From Bimastos eiseni (Eukaryota; Annelida; Clitellata; Crassiclitellata; Lumbricidae), in contig OY365806.1 of assembly GCA_959347315.1 (NCBI GenBank), forward strand, positions 58,799,154-58,863,153: DNA of 64,000 bases, in the 5' to 3' direction. The translations under genes and the position numbers were made by a program. Below the pieces are notes generated by a model, which saw only the letters and a program-made list of their open reading frames with translations, was not told the DNA's origin and did not search any database. This document shows positions 36,001 through 50,500 of the stretch, in pieces. The number at the start of each line of letters is the position of its first letter. Position 1 is the stretch's first letter.

Positions 36001-39000
36001 TATAATTGTTGATATTTATGTTCATGATGCTGCCAACATCCATATCCTTGATAGTTCACATTGGCGCCATGCAATCTACAAGTAAAGAGTGACTTATAAA
36101 TTGCAATGTATTAAGTAGTTTTTTCATCCCTGGACCATTAAATAACTACTAAGGGCCCAACCATATATTATGTATGCAAAAGAATCGGATTTTCGCACCC
36201 ACCCCTATTCCTTGTTGCGTACATTTTGTGAACCCCATGCGTAGGTACATTTGAGCTCTACCCCCTCCCCCCACAATTGCAATGGTTAAATAGCTAAAAA
36301 CATCTGCAAGACATTGATTTGATCGCAGGCTATTTATTTTTGTTAAGCATCATATTTAACAGCTTAAATTTGTTAACAGTTATGAAGAATTAAAACACTA
36401 ACAACACTTGCATTTGAAACCGTTTTAATGCTACATAAAATTGATCATTAAGCAGGAATATAGTCTGTGATTAGGTTTACAGTTCTGATTTTCACATTCT
36501 GTATTATGGACATCATAATTAGACAATTATACTTGCGTACATACATATTTTCGGCACCTCCCTCCCACAACATACGCACCCGCACCCATAATGGCCGAAA
36601 TTTGAAATCCCCTCCCCTCGCTGCGTACGTAATATTGGATGGCCCCAGTTGATATATTACCATACCTCATTTTTATGATGCCTGGTTCAAAATTGCTGTT
36701 TAGGTAATTAATCTGGATGAAGGACCAGAGTATTTGACATCTATAATTGGTATGACCTGCAATCGGGCATGTCGGTTAATTGGTGCCTTCTTTGGATCTG
36801 CCTGGGTGACCGTTCTTTCAATTGGCTGCAACACTGTTGTCATCTCTAGCCTTCAAGAAGAAAATGGCTATCCAGCCGCTGCTAGTGTTGTGGCAACTTG
36901 GGAAATGCTTATCAAAGTCACAGTCCATTTGGCAAAGTCTTATAACTGGAAAAACATTGCCATCATTGTTTCATCTGACCCAGACTTTCTTAGCTTTGCA
37001 CCTGAACTGACGATGGCATTTAATGCACATTACATTGATACTGATAGAAGTTACACAATAGAGAATGAGCGAATAGAGGACTCTTTGTCAAACAGTTCAA
37101 AGGTCTATGTTAATGCTAAGAAAATTTTGGCAGCACTGACTAATTCAAAGGCCGCTATATCATACTACAGTAAGTGAACACCATATTATATATAATATAC
37201 CTGTATATAGTTATTATTTTTATTGTTATGGATTGTATCAATGTATGTGCAAGTACTTTCTGCAGTATGTGAATGCTGCTGCTAAATGTAGTGTCTTTCA
37301 GCATTGCCTGACTTGCTTTGCATATTTCAACTTCTCTTATACAGTACAAAGCAAAGAGAATTTGAAATATGCTACTTACCTTATCATGTGCAGCAAAAAT
37401 TGTCAAAATACTTTGATTATGCCATTATAAAAGTATATATTAGATTAGGGCTGGAAGAGAGGAGTCCATGCATCTACGAAATCAGGTCCTCCGACACAGC
37501 ATTATAGCTCCAGTATGTAACTTTTATTTTTAATTTTGATTTTTTTAACTGTGGGTACAATCAGACAGGTGATGGAATTCAGTCAGTAATTCTGTTTTAT
37601 CATTGATGTTAAAATAACATAACAAGAAAAAATGCTGAGGGTAATCAAGCTTTCACCCATTCAAGAAATTAATTAACTTTGCTGCCCTAAGAACTTCGTG
37701 AAGATTAACTCTGTCTGCTGAAGTAGCAATTTCAAGGATTCAAATATCGCAGACTTGAATCTCAATAATGTTGAGTTGGTTATGAGCCTAAATGATCTTA
37801 CTAAGATGCGAGATAACTTTTGGAATTACCGATTTTGCCCTTCTTTGGTTTCAATTCTTACTCCTGGACTGATCGGACTGACTCTGTTGTCTTCGGGCCT
37901 GCCACCCACATGCTCTGCAATGTCCTCTCTTCCTTTTGATATTCTTTGAGGTTCTCTCTTGGTCCTTCTCCTATGCATTCTGTAGGCCTACACTGCCGAC
38001 GTGGTGAGAGTTCTCCTTCTGGGGTTTTTTCTGTCCAACAGCATGCAGACGATACCATGGCTCGGTGAATGCTGCTTTTTGGTAGATAATATTCTTCTAG
38101 CAATATTTGCCTTTAATCTCTGGATGTCCTCCAACTGGCTCCAATTGAACTGTAATGTGACCCAGTTCATCTGGCTTGATGTTTGAGCTCATTTTGCTGA
38201 GGTAGGTTTTAATGCCAGAGGTTTCCGAGACATTCTTTTCTCTTCCACAACCCCGTGATCTTGGGGTTGTCCTCGACCAGGAACTCTCCTTAACCGATCA
38301 GTGTCTGCCGCTCTTATTTTAACCACCTCCGTCTGTTCCATTATATTGGTCTCTGAATCTTTCGTGATTCCACTACTTTCATTCATGCCTTATCTGCACC
38401 ATTGAGTGCCTCTGAGTAGATTTCTTGAAGAGGTGCTATATCAAGTCTCATTGATTCATTGTGGAATTTGGTAATGCCTTTTTACCTAGATTTAACCAGC
38501 TAATATTTGGAAGCTTCATTCTGTTCTTATTGCCACTGTGTTTCTTAATGCAGGCATCTCCAGGTTTTGCCATATATATCTTCGTTAATGCATGGTTCTT
38601 TGTGCTGACTCCTCATCCACCAGTATATTCAGCTTAAGATCCTGACCCTTGTGTACAGTTGTCTTATTTATTGGCTCTTCTCCATCATACCTCATGGACT
38701 TCTGCATTTCAGTCTTCTTGGTCCTTTTTTGTACTACTTTGTGACACCCATCAGTCAGTTGCCCACAAACTCCTGCCTGTCCCTTGTGAGTACTCTGCTA
38801 CTGCTCAGTCCAGAAGCTCTGCCTATGTTAGAAATCCGTTTTTTTAAGCGGTAGTCAAACCGGGAGCGCCTCTTAGTAGATACTTTGAAGGGGCGCTATA
38901 TCAAACTGACATTGATTGATTGATTGGACCCACCAGCTTTTCTCGAGATCCGCGGTTCAAGCTCTGAAGTCTGGTTCAGGTTGGCAGTGTGGCGAGTGCC

Positions 39001-41473
39001 ACTGATGAGCATTTCCTGAAGTGATGCTTTATTAATGTCGGATTACAATGGCAACTGATAAATTGTGTGCTGTTTGTTTGCAGTTTTTGTGTTCTTGATG
39101 CATGATGTAGAAGTGCTTGCTTTTCTTATGGCTGCACAGGATCTAGGCTTAACAGATTCCAGAGCATTTATAGCCTATGGCTATTCAATAGGTAAGAGGG
39201 TTGTTTTCAGTCTCTGACGAAGACTACTGACTCGTGCACGAGATGTCTGTAGACTTCAGTTCAGTTATTCATTGGAAGTCTTGTGAAGAACAGAATTGAG
39301 CATTTACCAATAGAAAGCAGTGATACTGAATTTGCAAGTTGCTCATGAAATTGGATCTAGAGCTGACTATTCATTCATTCATTCATTCATTCATTCATTC
39401 ATTCATTCATTCATTCATTATGAGCATTTATATAGCGCCCTTTAAGAAACCTATTCAGGAATGCTCCCAGCCCAGCTTATGCAAATTGCTATTTTGTATT
39501 GGCATATGAATGGCTATTCAATTAAAGAATTTCAGATGATGAATATTCAAAATGATTGATTTTAAAGGGTGTAAAAAAACTTGCCATTGGTTGTAGAACA
39601 AGTACTTGGCAGACTTGAACATTAAGTCAGTTCAGGCATGCTACTAATTAGGTCTAGAGTAAATGTAATGTATTTTTGTCCAATCACTGTGCTTTTGTAG
39701 AACTTCCAAAAACAATCAAATTGCCAAAAAGGATTTTAATGTGTTTTATCGTTTTTTTTTTAAAGATAGTGACGCCTCATTCTGGCCAGAACGGAAAGAA
39801 GATTTACTTAATGCCCAGAATGGCCTCGTCTCGATTCACATAAGACGGCCAAAGGAGGAGTGGGAGAGGTTTAAATCAGATTTCATGAAGACGCATAATG
39901 GAGATGCAAAAAGATATGGTGAATTGGAGGTGCATTTTTATCTTATCTTTGTCTTAAATTATCTTAAATGTTTCCTTCCATATTGCCAAGTCCATTTGAA
40001 TTGACACATTGCAGCAAATGTGTTGACCACAGGGCTCGCACAATCAAGGCAGATGATGCAGCTTGACATTTTATATTTTTTGCAAGAATTATTTAACTTG
40101 GTTATTATAATATTATATTAACTTAGTAACTTTATGTTCCTAATTACAGAGTATATTATGCAACGTTTTTATGTTGTATTGTATCCTGCCTTTTGTAAAG
40201 CGCCTATAGCAGTAATGACTATTTGAAGGGCGCAACTAGCATGTGCACTGCAAGAGAACGTCAAGAGATCATTCTGTTAATCAGATAACTTCTAACGTAA
40301 CTATCAAAAACGCATGAGGCCACAGACAGTTGCTGCGTCTCTGCAACGTCAACTAGTGTTGTAATCGCAAACGAAGAAATGGAAAATGTAAATTAGATAG
40401 ATGAAGAAGAGCTGGATTTGAATGGAATATCCATTGAACAGGATGATGTGATTCATGCTCTCCCTATTTATTGCATGAAGGAGCATTCTCCGCAGGAGAA
40501 TGGACAGGCGTGAAGTTTGGATTGTTTCAAGTTATTATTATTGAACATTTTTTTAATGTAATGATTCTACCCGAGCTTTTTGTGTAGGGGTATGCATAAT
40601 GAGTGTAATATTATACTTTCTTTAAGTTACTTTGGATAAGGAGTAATAGGCCTTAGTGATGCAAGTTGCTGAAGTCTAGTGGTTTGACTGGTAGCACATC
40701 TGAGCAGACTTTTAGAGAGGTGCTATTTGAATTTTATAATAACTGATGAATGAATATCTAGCAACTTTTTTGCAGCCAGAAGTAAGTGTCTATGCAGGGC
40801 TGTTGCACGATGCACTTCTCTTCTGGGCTTATGCTTTCAATGAATCGATTAACGCCAACCAAGTTAATGAGTTCGCCAAGGAAGAAATTCCAGATTTCTT
40901 TGACAAGACAACCTTTACAGGTATGCTAACTGTTCATTTTTTTCACATGCTTTGCTGTGAAAAATGTTATTGTACCGAACATTCCTTTCGCTTCATATGT
41001 GCTTCAGGACCAAATAGTGTTCCGAATAGCTATTAGGTATTTGGCCGAATAGTATCGGTCAGACTGAATGCGAATGGTGGTTACGTGACCATCTGTTTCT
41101 GTGGCTGCTATGGCGAGTGGACTGAAGTGACTTGTTAACATAATGTATGAGGTGGTTGCAGCCAGGCAGTGCCTGCTGCCTGGACCATTGTATTGCAATG
41201 TCAAGAGTCTGATTCTTTGTGTGATGATGATGATGGATGATGAAGATGAGGATGATGATGGATGATGATGGGTGATGATGATGATGGTGATGAGGATGAT
41301 GATGACGATGAATGATGATGATGATGGATGAATATGGATGATGAAGATGATGAGGATGGATGATGAAGATGATGATGATGGATGATGAAGATGATGATGA
41401 TGGATGATGAAGATGATGATGATGATGATGATGATGATGGATGAAGATGATGATGATGATGGATGGTGATGGG

Positions 41474-41516
<43 letters not shown>

Positions 41517-44500
41517 TGACGATGACGATGATGAACGATAATAATAATAATGGTAATAACGATCAACTTAGTTTTATTGCATTCGATCAATCAATCAGTT
41601 TGTTTCGTAGCATTGCAGTACAACACATACATTAACGTTTAGGTTGGATGATATAATATTTCAGAATGATGCAGGATAGATGGGTGGGTGGTGGATGGAG
41701 GGAAGGATAGCTCGATTCATAGATTGTTTAACGTGTTGATTGCTGGATGACTGACTAATAGATTGATTGATGAATACAATTTATTTCTGGAGTGATTGAT
41801 GCATTGTTTCATGAACTGATTGATGTTAGGAAGGATGGATCAATGAATGGATTAATGAATGGCTTAACAAATGGGTTGATGGATAGATATATGAATTGAT
41901 GGATTGACAGATAGATTTATCGATGGATTGAAATGCTGATTAATGAATTTATGGAGGTACAGACTAATTGAATGCCTGCTTGATGGGTTGCTTGATACAG
42001 CTAAATTGCTTCATTGATGGATTGATTTTTGCTGATGGATGTATGAATTACTGATTGACAAATGAATGATAAATTGATTGTTGGAAGGATGGAGCAATGG
42101 CTGGATGTATTGATGAGTAGACAACTGCTGCGGAACATAAATTTTATAAATTTGCGCGTACTCACTCGTACTCACCCTGAGAAACTCGAAGTTGTTCCGA
42201 TCGTTTCGGTTATGGTGGTTTTACATCAATTATAATTATAAATATTAATGTTCAGCATTTGATGCTTGAGCAGGACAATTGTTAAGTTACTGAACTAAAA
42301 CTTTTGCTTACATTTGAAATTTTGAATTTTGTCGGGATATCTATTTTGCACACTACTCATATTTGGTCGAATAGTTGGTCCAAATATTCATATTTGGCCG
42401 AATAGCGATAATCACCTGTTCAGTACAGCCCTAAATGAAATAGCGGACAATCAGGAAGAACTTTGTGAGAGTGGGGCTAAGGCTGTACCGATTAATCGGC
42501 CGGCCGATTTATCGGGCTGATTATAGAGATATCGGCAATATAGGATATCGGCAAGATAATTGGCGCCGATGTGATAAATTATTTTTTTTATTTTATAACA
42601 TTATTTTCAGTCTATTAAAGCAAAATTATGACAGCAACATCACTGGGTCTGTGAAGGACAGCATTTCATTCCGTTCCCACATCGTGTCGTCGAGCCAATG
42701 GCTTCTTCAGACCAGTGGTGAGACCACCCAGTGTTCTAGTATAGACCCTGGGAGCGTGTCAACATAGGTCTTGTGCAGAGTGAGTCATAGTGCCTGCTTA
42801 AGGGCCAAGGAATGGCTGACCAATTCAAGTCAAGGAACGGCTGGCCAATTCAACAGAGAAACCCATGAATGTATATCGTGGGGGCATGCCTAATGAGTAC
42901 ATGCTAGCTGCCAATCAGATCTCCCCGAAACATTTCAGTCACCTGAGAGGCTGAGACTAGATGGGTGGCTGTGAATTGGCCAGCCATTCCTTGGCTTTAA
43001 TTACCATGAGCACAGTTCAACAGCGGGCGGTGTGCATAATCTTTATTGTCTGCCTAGGATTAGTCCCCAACTACATGCATACGTCTCCTACAGAGCAAGT
43101 GTTTGCTTGTATCACAACAATAGGCAGTAGCAGTAGGTCTGTCTGTCTTTTGGAACCGGACATCTTGGGAAACACAATGAAATAATCGGCAAAATAATGG
43201 GTAAAATAATCGGCTAAATAATCGGGTATCGGCAAATGAATAATCAACAATAATCGGTATCGGCAAATGAATAATCAGCAATAATCGGTATCGGCAAAAA
43301 GTGATATCGGTACAGCTCGAATTGGGGCCCATTTTGTCATGATTGAGTGAAACGTGTGAAGACCTTTTTTGAGTCGTTGAAGTTTTTTGCAATTAAAGAC
43401 TGTTTTCATGGGTAGGTGTTTAGGTGAATGGTGACACTCCAGCACCAAGATCAGCATAGATACAGGCAGGGGCGTCTACATAGGGGATCCGGGGGCAAAT
43501 ACCTCCAATTTCAGGTAGGGGAGGATAATTTTTTAGTCTTAGAGGAAAATATCTTGTCTTCCTAACTCTGGGACCGGAGGTTTGCCTCCATCACTCAGAG
43601 GGGGATTAACATGCCTGGATACAGGATCAATTTCTGTTACCCTTCTCAGGGTCGATTAAGCCTTTCAATTGCAAGGTTGCATTGGTAAAATGAGCAGTAG
43701 GTTAGAACTGTGTACTGCATTATCATTATTCCTTTTACTGTTTTATGAACATTTCTAAAGCGCACCTTGCACAGACTATTCAGAGGCTCTCTCAGCATGG
43801 CAGACCCTTGAAAAGGAAGGTCATTAAGCAACAAAGAGTTTCAGGTAAGATTTTGCAGGAGTACTACTTGGAACTGTCAGAGGAAGGTCATTCAATAGTG
43901 AGGGAGCTACTACAGTAAAAGCCCAATACTAAGATACAGAAGTTCGCAACTGACCTACAAGATCATCAAGTCAGGCAGCAAAGCAAAGAAAGCAATATTA
44001 GAACATGGCTGCCATTTAATTCAACTTCTGTTAGACCCTGTAATCATACTGCGTTCATGTCAGCTTGAATTAATAATATGAACATTATGATTATTAGAGT
44101 TTTTAATTTTTTCATTCACCATTTTATGAGTTTTCCTCATTTCCACATGTTGAGACTTCAAAGATTTTCATAATTCCTTGTCTAAACCATGTCTAATAGG
44201 TCTAAATAGGAATGTTGATATAACTCACATGATCGTTGTCATGGGTTTTTGCTCAGAAAAAGATTTACTTCAAACTGGAGCTCATAATTTGTAAAACATT
44301 GATCTCCGGTCAACACCAACACACATGATCTGTACTTATTAACAAGGCTCATTATTCAACCATGCAGCTCATCCAGTGATTGAATTGTTGGGTTTGGGAG
44401 TTGGGGGGTTGGGAGGGTTCAAACTCCAGTCCATTTTTCAACTCCATCAGTTAATTCTCAGAAATTATCTTGGGTCAAGAAAACCCCAGAGCAGCTTTCA

Positions 44501-47500
44501 GTGGCTCAATGTACCTTAACAGAGCTAAGAATCTAGTGCATGCACTGAAAACCCACAGTTACCCTCTATATTTTTGCTCGTATACTGGTTTCAGTTTTAC
44601 CAATATTCTGGTCAGAGCAGGCAAAAATTTTTCAGCTCCCCCCCCCCGGTTCAAATCTGGCAATTCAAATCCTGAGGTCATCTGATTATCTTTCTCTGGA
44701 TATACATAAAACAAGGGTTTTACTTGGTGAATAAACTTTTGTTGTTACTGGAACTTGATTTTGGAACTTACATCTGTGCATTCTGCTCAGTTTCTTATGC
44801 TATTTTGTTCTCAACTGAAGGCTTCCCTTTGAATGTTGCTTATCCACTGCAGGATTCTTTTCTATTCTGTCTTAGCAGACTGAACTTTTGGAAAATCAAT
44901 ATGATTATATCTTGGAGATGGTGTGCCACCAGTTGATGGCTTGTGTGTCGGACATAGGCACAATTGTATAGTTGCAAATTACAATCTGCTGGCAATGCGG
45001 AGTTGTGCTGCAAACCAGCGTGTTCACAGATGGCGGGTAGTGGAATGCTTCTCAGTGTGAAGGTAGCTGCATAATAAGTGGGGAGTTATCCCTGATGAAA
45101 TAGCAGTCGCGGACTAACAGCAGGAACTCCACCAAGGTGCAGTTGGATCTCCTTGAAAAAAAGTATATACCCATTGACGGAGTTGTGGCATAGCAGGATC
45201 AGAGGAGCAGGGATAAGAGAAGGAAAACTGATATCAAACCGCTACCTCGCCTCTGATATTTTGCAGCATCAGTGTCAGTTCAAAGCCTGAAAACAAGAGG
45301 AGGGTCAGTCGAATGGGTGCAGGTATATCGGCCATAAAGAAACAATATGACAGATATCCAATACACATCATGACAATCACACACCAGCTCAGATGTCACA
45401 CGAGCCAAGCCCATGACAGAGGAGCGCGGAAACAATGGTGATATGCGCAAAATGGACACCTATGGGCTTTTTTCTCTTGGATAATGACGATGATGATGAA
45501 TTAAAATCAAAGAAACCCAGAATTTTGATAAATATAATGGAAATATACCTCGACCATCAGTCGCTGGTGTCACTTTGATCTATCAATCTACTGGCCATTT
45601 TTTGTGAAAACAATTATTTTTGATGCATTCCACAGCTCCTACACCTTTAAGAGGTTCTTAGAAATGCTCTGCTTAAAAGATTTGATGCATATGTACTGAA
45701 AGACTAAATGGAAAAACAAATTTTTGTAAATGTCTTACAGGTGCAACAGGGTCTGTTAAATTGCATCCTTCTGGAGGTCGATCGTGTGATCAGGCAGTGG
45801 AAATCATAAATGACAGGAGGTATACTCGTATATTTGACTATTATTTTGAAAATGATTCTCTTGTGCCAACGCATACCAGTGTTACTTGGCCTGGAAAGAC
45901 ACAGAAGGTTCCATCTAGTGATTCGTGTCAGAGGACGGACTCATGTGACAAAGGCACAAGTGAATTTGCGCTTACCCGTGAGTTTTGCTGTTTTTGAATA
46001 CTTGAGTTTTGCTCTGAACACCGTTGAGTTTTCGTACTCCAAGCACTATTGAGTTTTGCTGTGCTGGCTGGGTCTTGCTGTTTAACACTGAGTTTTGTTC
46101 ATTTGACTAACAGCAAGTTTTTATTATTATCATTACTAGCTGGGGTGCCCGGCATTGCCTGGGTTGAGACAGGTTTTGGCCCCGGAGAGCAGGAAGACGG
46201 CGGCCGCGGCGTTCACCAACCCCCTCTACTGGGTGTCCCAGGTGTTCCCCGAGGGAACGGCGAAGGTTTCGAGTGAATAGCTTTAAAGGTTTGCAAATGC
46301 ATAAACGGACAGAGAATAGACACTGATGCATACAAAGTCTTATCAAACTTACAACTTATAACTTACAACTACATACAATATTTCCAGCCAAAATATCTTC
46401 ACGAACTCTTCACCCTCAAGTAAACCTGCTCTACTCGAGCGACCTCTTGCCTCACCCTCACTCGACCCCTGATTACATCTTATCTCAAGTTCTCCAACTG
46501 CGCCATATCAAATGCCGCACCTCGTCTCTGGAACGACTTTCTTCTGATTTTCGTGCCTTCTCGGTTCCTCCATCATCACTGCCAGTCATGCAGCATCATC
46601 TCTCCCTAGCACCCCTGTCTATCACACCCCTAGCTTCCATTCTAAACTTAAATTCCAGTTTTTCAAGAACTCTTACCGAGACTAATTATTGACATTCCAA
46701 GTGTCAGTCCTCAACCAAAGCAACACCCTCGTTAACAGCTGCTCTGCCTCCCTCCTGGAAACCGAACTCTAACCTCCCACGAACTATCCTTTGGACAACT
46801 CTTTCGATTTTACGCAGCATTCGTGAATAAGCTGTTGCCCTGTGTCTAGCTTTCAAGTGGCACTTTAGAAATGTGGAGATCATGATTATGACGATTGCAA
46901 AAGTACATACCCACCTGTGCAAATGATGGCCAACTACTCTATACCTGCTACCTGCACGATATCTGCCAAACCGTCCATTCATTAATGAAGGTGTGAAAGA
47001 AGAAGTGGTGTGGCAGACAGATATCCCGTGTTTCGTCGACACGCTCCTGGCGACTGCAAACAGGAAGAGGGCGGCCGCGGGGTTCACCAACCCCTCGGCT
47101 GCGTGTCCCAGGTGTTCCCCGAGCCAACAGCGAAGGTTTTGAGTCAATAGCTCTAAAACTGCAAATGCATAGCCGGATAGATGCACAGAATCTTCCTTTT
47201 ATATATGGAGATCATTATTATTACTGCAGTTTCATATAGCGCCCCTTCAAGACCATCTACTCAGAAGTGCTCCCAGCCCAACCATGGTAAAACAGAATAG
47301 TCATAAGGCCAGAGACCAGAGTAAGAACAGAGCAGATTGACTTATTGGCATGAGACGCAGTGCCACTAGAAGGCCATTCCAGGTCACCGGACCAGCCAGT
47401 GAGAAAAAATGATGCTCTCGGATAGCAGTCCGGGCATGGGGACAAGTAACTACGCTTGTGTAGCAGAGCACAACAAGCCACAGCATCGATCTAATTTATA

Positions 47501-50500
47501 TTGTGCTATCTGAATTAGCCGGCTTTGCTTGGGTCGAAATAATGTAAGGTAGTTCCTACAATTCTGAAATGTTTTGAACATTGCTTCCCCATGCTGGTTG
47601 AACGACAGTTTTTAGCAAAGTTGGCTGTTACTCACAGCAAAGCTGGCTGTTACTACCTATGGCTGGTCGCCTGTGTTGTGAAATGTTTTTTGCCTTAATC
47701 GTAAGGGTGTCGTCTCCGCCCGGATTGAAGCACATCGTGCAAACTTTGGAAGCAATCGCTCGAGTTGATCAAAAGTTTCTGTGGCAGTTACTGTTACTCG
47801 CCGCCTAAAGCGGATAGTGTTGTGAAATGTTGTGGCCGCCGACCAGGTCGAAATAATGTAAGGCAGTCCTTACAATTGTGAAATGTGCTGAACATTGCTT
47901 TCCCATGCTGAACCACATTTACTCACAGCAAAGGTTGGCGTGACTCACCGCCTATGGCGGATTGCCTGTGCCGACCATGGTGTCCCATGATGTGGGTTTT
48001 TCGCGTCAGGGAATTCCTTGCGTAATCGAACTTAGCCACGCTGTACAGTATAGCTTGACACAAAATGGTTATTTATTTTCTGCATTCGTTGAAATGATCA
48101 CTGTACATAATCGGAAGGGGTTAAGATTTTGAGATTGTGAACTACCCTATTTTGTTCTTGGGAGGTAAGAAACATTAGTGGAAAATATTTGAGCAATTGT
48201 TCAAGTGGATCAGAAGTTTTTGTGAAAGATACATACATAGTTACATACATACATTTCTTCTTTACAGGTATAAATACTAATTAGATAGGTTGATTGATTG
48301 ATGTACTTCAAAAGTACTGCTGGCAGTGTATTCCACTGCACACAGAACAGAACACTGACAGGCATTTCCTAGTTGTCCTTTTTATTCTTTCTTGTTGCTG
48401 TCCATAATGGCAGATCACACTTTTGTTCTGAGTACTGGTAAGTACTGACAGAATGACAGTCAGTTATGCATTGGCACAATGATAATACAGTCAGACTTTT
48501 GAAGTAAAGATGATCATTTGATCACTTGATGTTGCCAAAATAAATCTGTAATCTCCATACCTCAGATCGAGATTTAAATATTGCAGGATACCCACTCTTC
48601 TGGAAAGTCAGGGAATGTCATGGAATTTCAATGTTGATCAGAGGAAAACTTACTGAGGAAAAAATATATTTTGCTTGCAATTGTGATATAACATTGACAT
48701 TGTTTGTTAAGTTTCTCACATATGTGAATCGTATTTGGGTATTGGGTATTTTTAAGAGCAATTAAGATTGTGTTGACAGGCATATTCACATATTTTCTTT
48801 AGTATTCCTAAATATTATCATGAAATCAGTATGCCACTAGTCGTGACTGAGTAACTGAAACTGTTGCAAATATTTAAATTGTATTTTTCTTCATCAATAG
48901 GTGCAAAAGGGTGTTGGGGTGGAGGGTGGGGGGGTTAGTAAAAATATAAAATTAGTTTTATTGCATAAACTTTCTTTTAAAAATGTATTTGTGACACAAG
49001 TGGTCAAAACCCACCACTTGTCTCTTTTGGAGCTTTTATTCAGTCATATTAAGTCAGTGGCAGAAATTGTTTAGTCTGTTTTGATATGGAGATCCAAATT
49101 GAAATTCTCGAAATTCCCCTTCTTCCAACAGCTTTTGCTCAGAAGTGCACACGCCTCGATGGCGCAATTGCAGTTGTACTGCAGAACAATTGTGCACGAA
49201 GGGCATGCTTAAGCTCCCTACACAGTGATTGACGCCCCGGACGAGGGTCGAACCTGCTCACTCAGCGCACGTTGAGTGTTACGGGCCGACCGCTCTAACC
49301 GATGAGCCACCATGCCGCAAATGCTATGGAACAGGTTAGATCTATGATATCCGTATCTGAATTACGACCTCCCTTATTTATGAGTATGGCTTTCTCAGAT
49401 TCATCATCTTGTTAGAAAAGATTTGTTAAAAGGTGTTGTCTGCTTCCAAAGACCTTTCACAGAATCAAATTGGCTTTTTTACTAACTTAAGTGGTTCTCG
49501 TTTGACTCTTTCACTGGGTTGTTCACCGCGATTTTAGCATGCATATTTAGAAAGTCATTTTTCACGAACTTAATATTTGAATTCAACATTTTTAATTTCA
49601 GAAAGTAAACATATTGGTTTGTATAAATATTTAATAAAACAATTTTCTGTGTGTTTGACCCATCTCCCAATTTTCAGCCTTTAACTAGGAAGCGACAAGT
49701 GATGAGTTTTTAGCCCTGGCATCACATTTGGGTTTTTTCTTAAATTATCTGGAAAGTCAGGATATTTTGAAACAAGAAATGTGTATAAATCGTGTATTGA
49801 CTTCAGATACGAATATGCAACATAAACTGAATTTAGCATTAAGTTATATTGAGAACCTTAAATACATGATCAGATAATGACATTCTTTTTCATTAACTTC
49901 TGGACATAAATGACTTACTGTACATAAATTAGATGACATATCTACCTCAATGTGTTATCACTGCTTGTAGATGTTATTTTTGCTATTTATAACAAGATTA
50001 TATGTTTTGCTGTCCTACATTCTGGGATGAATTTGTTTAGAAACAAAGTTAGTTTTGATGTTCAGTTTACATCTGGTTATCTCAACATATCTGTCAAATT
50101 TAAAGGAAAAACGATATGCATCATAGCAGTGATTTTAAATTCCAAGCAGTTCAACAATTTCCTTTTGTTTACAGTGTACGTTACAGGAGCTTTCTTCGGT
50201 GTTGTTTTCGTGTTAACGGCAATTTTCTGTTGTGTTTTTTACAGGTAAGTTGAATTTTTAGCATTTAAATGTGGCTTTTGATCTGTATTAAGTTTATGTT
50301 ATGCATGCTAGTCTGATGGCTTTGCACACTTGGTGTCAGTTGAGAATTTTGAGGTTCAAACCCCACCTGGGCAGAAATGTAGAGATTCCTGCTCAGCCTA
50401 ACATCATAACATAAGCAAAGACTTGTAAAGGGCAGCTTAAAGAAAACTCATCAGTAGTGTTACCGACTATGATCACTCAGAGCCGATTTCTAGCACTTGT

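Larger units (their letters stand above)
32316..45977 (+). other. Cyclase exons 1-6: signal peptide and ligand-binding domain
   Basis: ATG 32316 opens a hydrophobic signal peptide ([14 protein letters not shown]...) followed by [12 protein letters not shown], the usual first strand of the periplasmic-binding-protein-like fold. Exon 2 has [13 protein letters not shown], equivalent to the family's IGPGC segment, and [11 protein letters not shown]. Exon 5 has [19 protein letters not shown] and exon 6 [14 protein letters not shown], equivalent to the F-G-TG-V-x-D-x-NG-R motif. The upstream in-frame ATG at 32199 would lack a signal peptide directly at its start, so 32316 is preferred. Confidence 0.85.

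Noticed and set aside
39369..39419. CRISPR-like or functional tandem array
   Set aside because: A plain 4-bp microsatellite, and the tail of a LINE copy.
41201..41590. 129-codon open frame rich in Ser, His and Ile
   Set aside because: It is the translation of the GAT satellite. The open frame follows from repeat composition.
49228..49310. tRNA gene on the minus strand
   Set aside because: A- and B-boxes are present, but no full cloverleaf can be drawn and the head continues into a body shared with four other loci, so it is a SINE.
50300..50370. tRNA-like sequence on plus
   Set aside because: The spacing is right, but acceptor-stem pairing fails and a related copy at 61.27 kb shares the downstream body.
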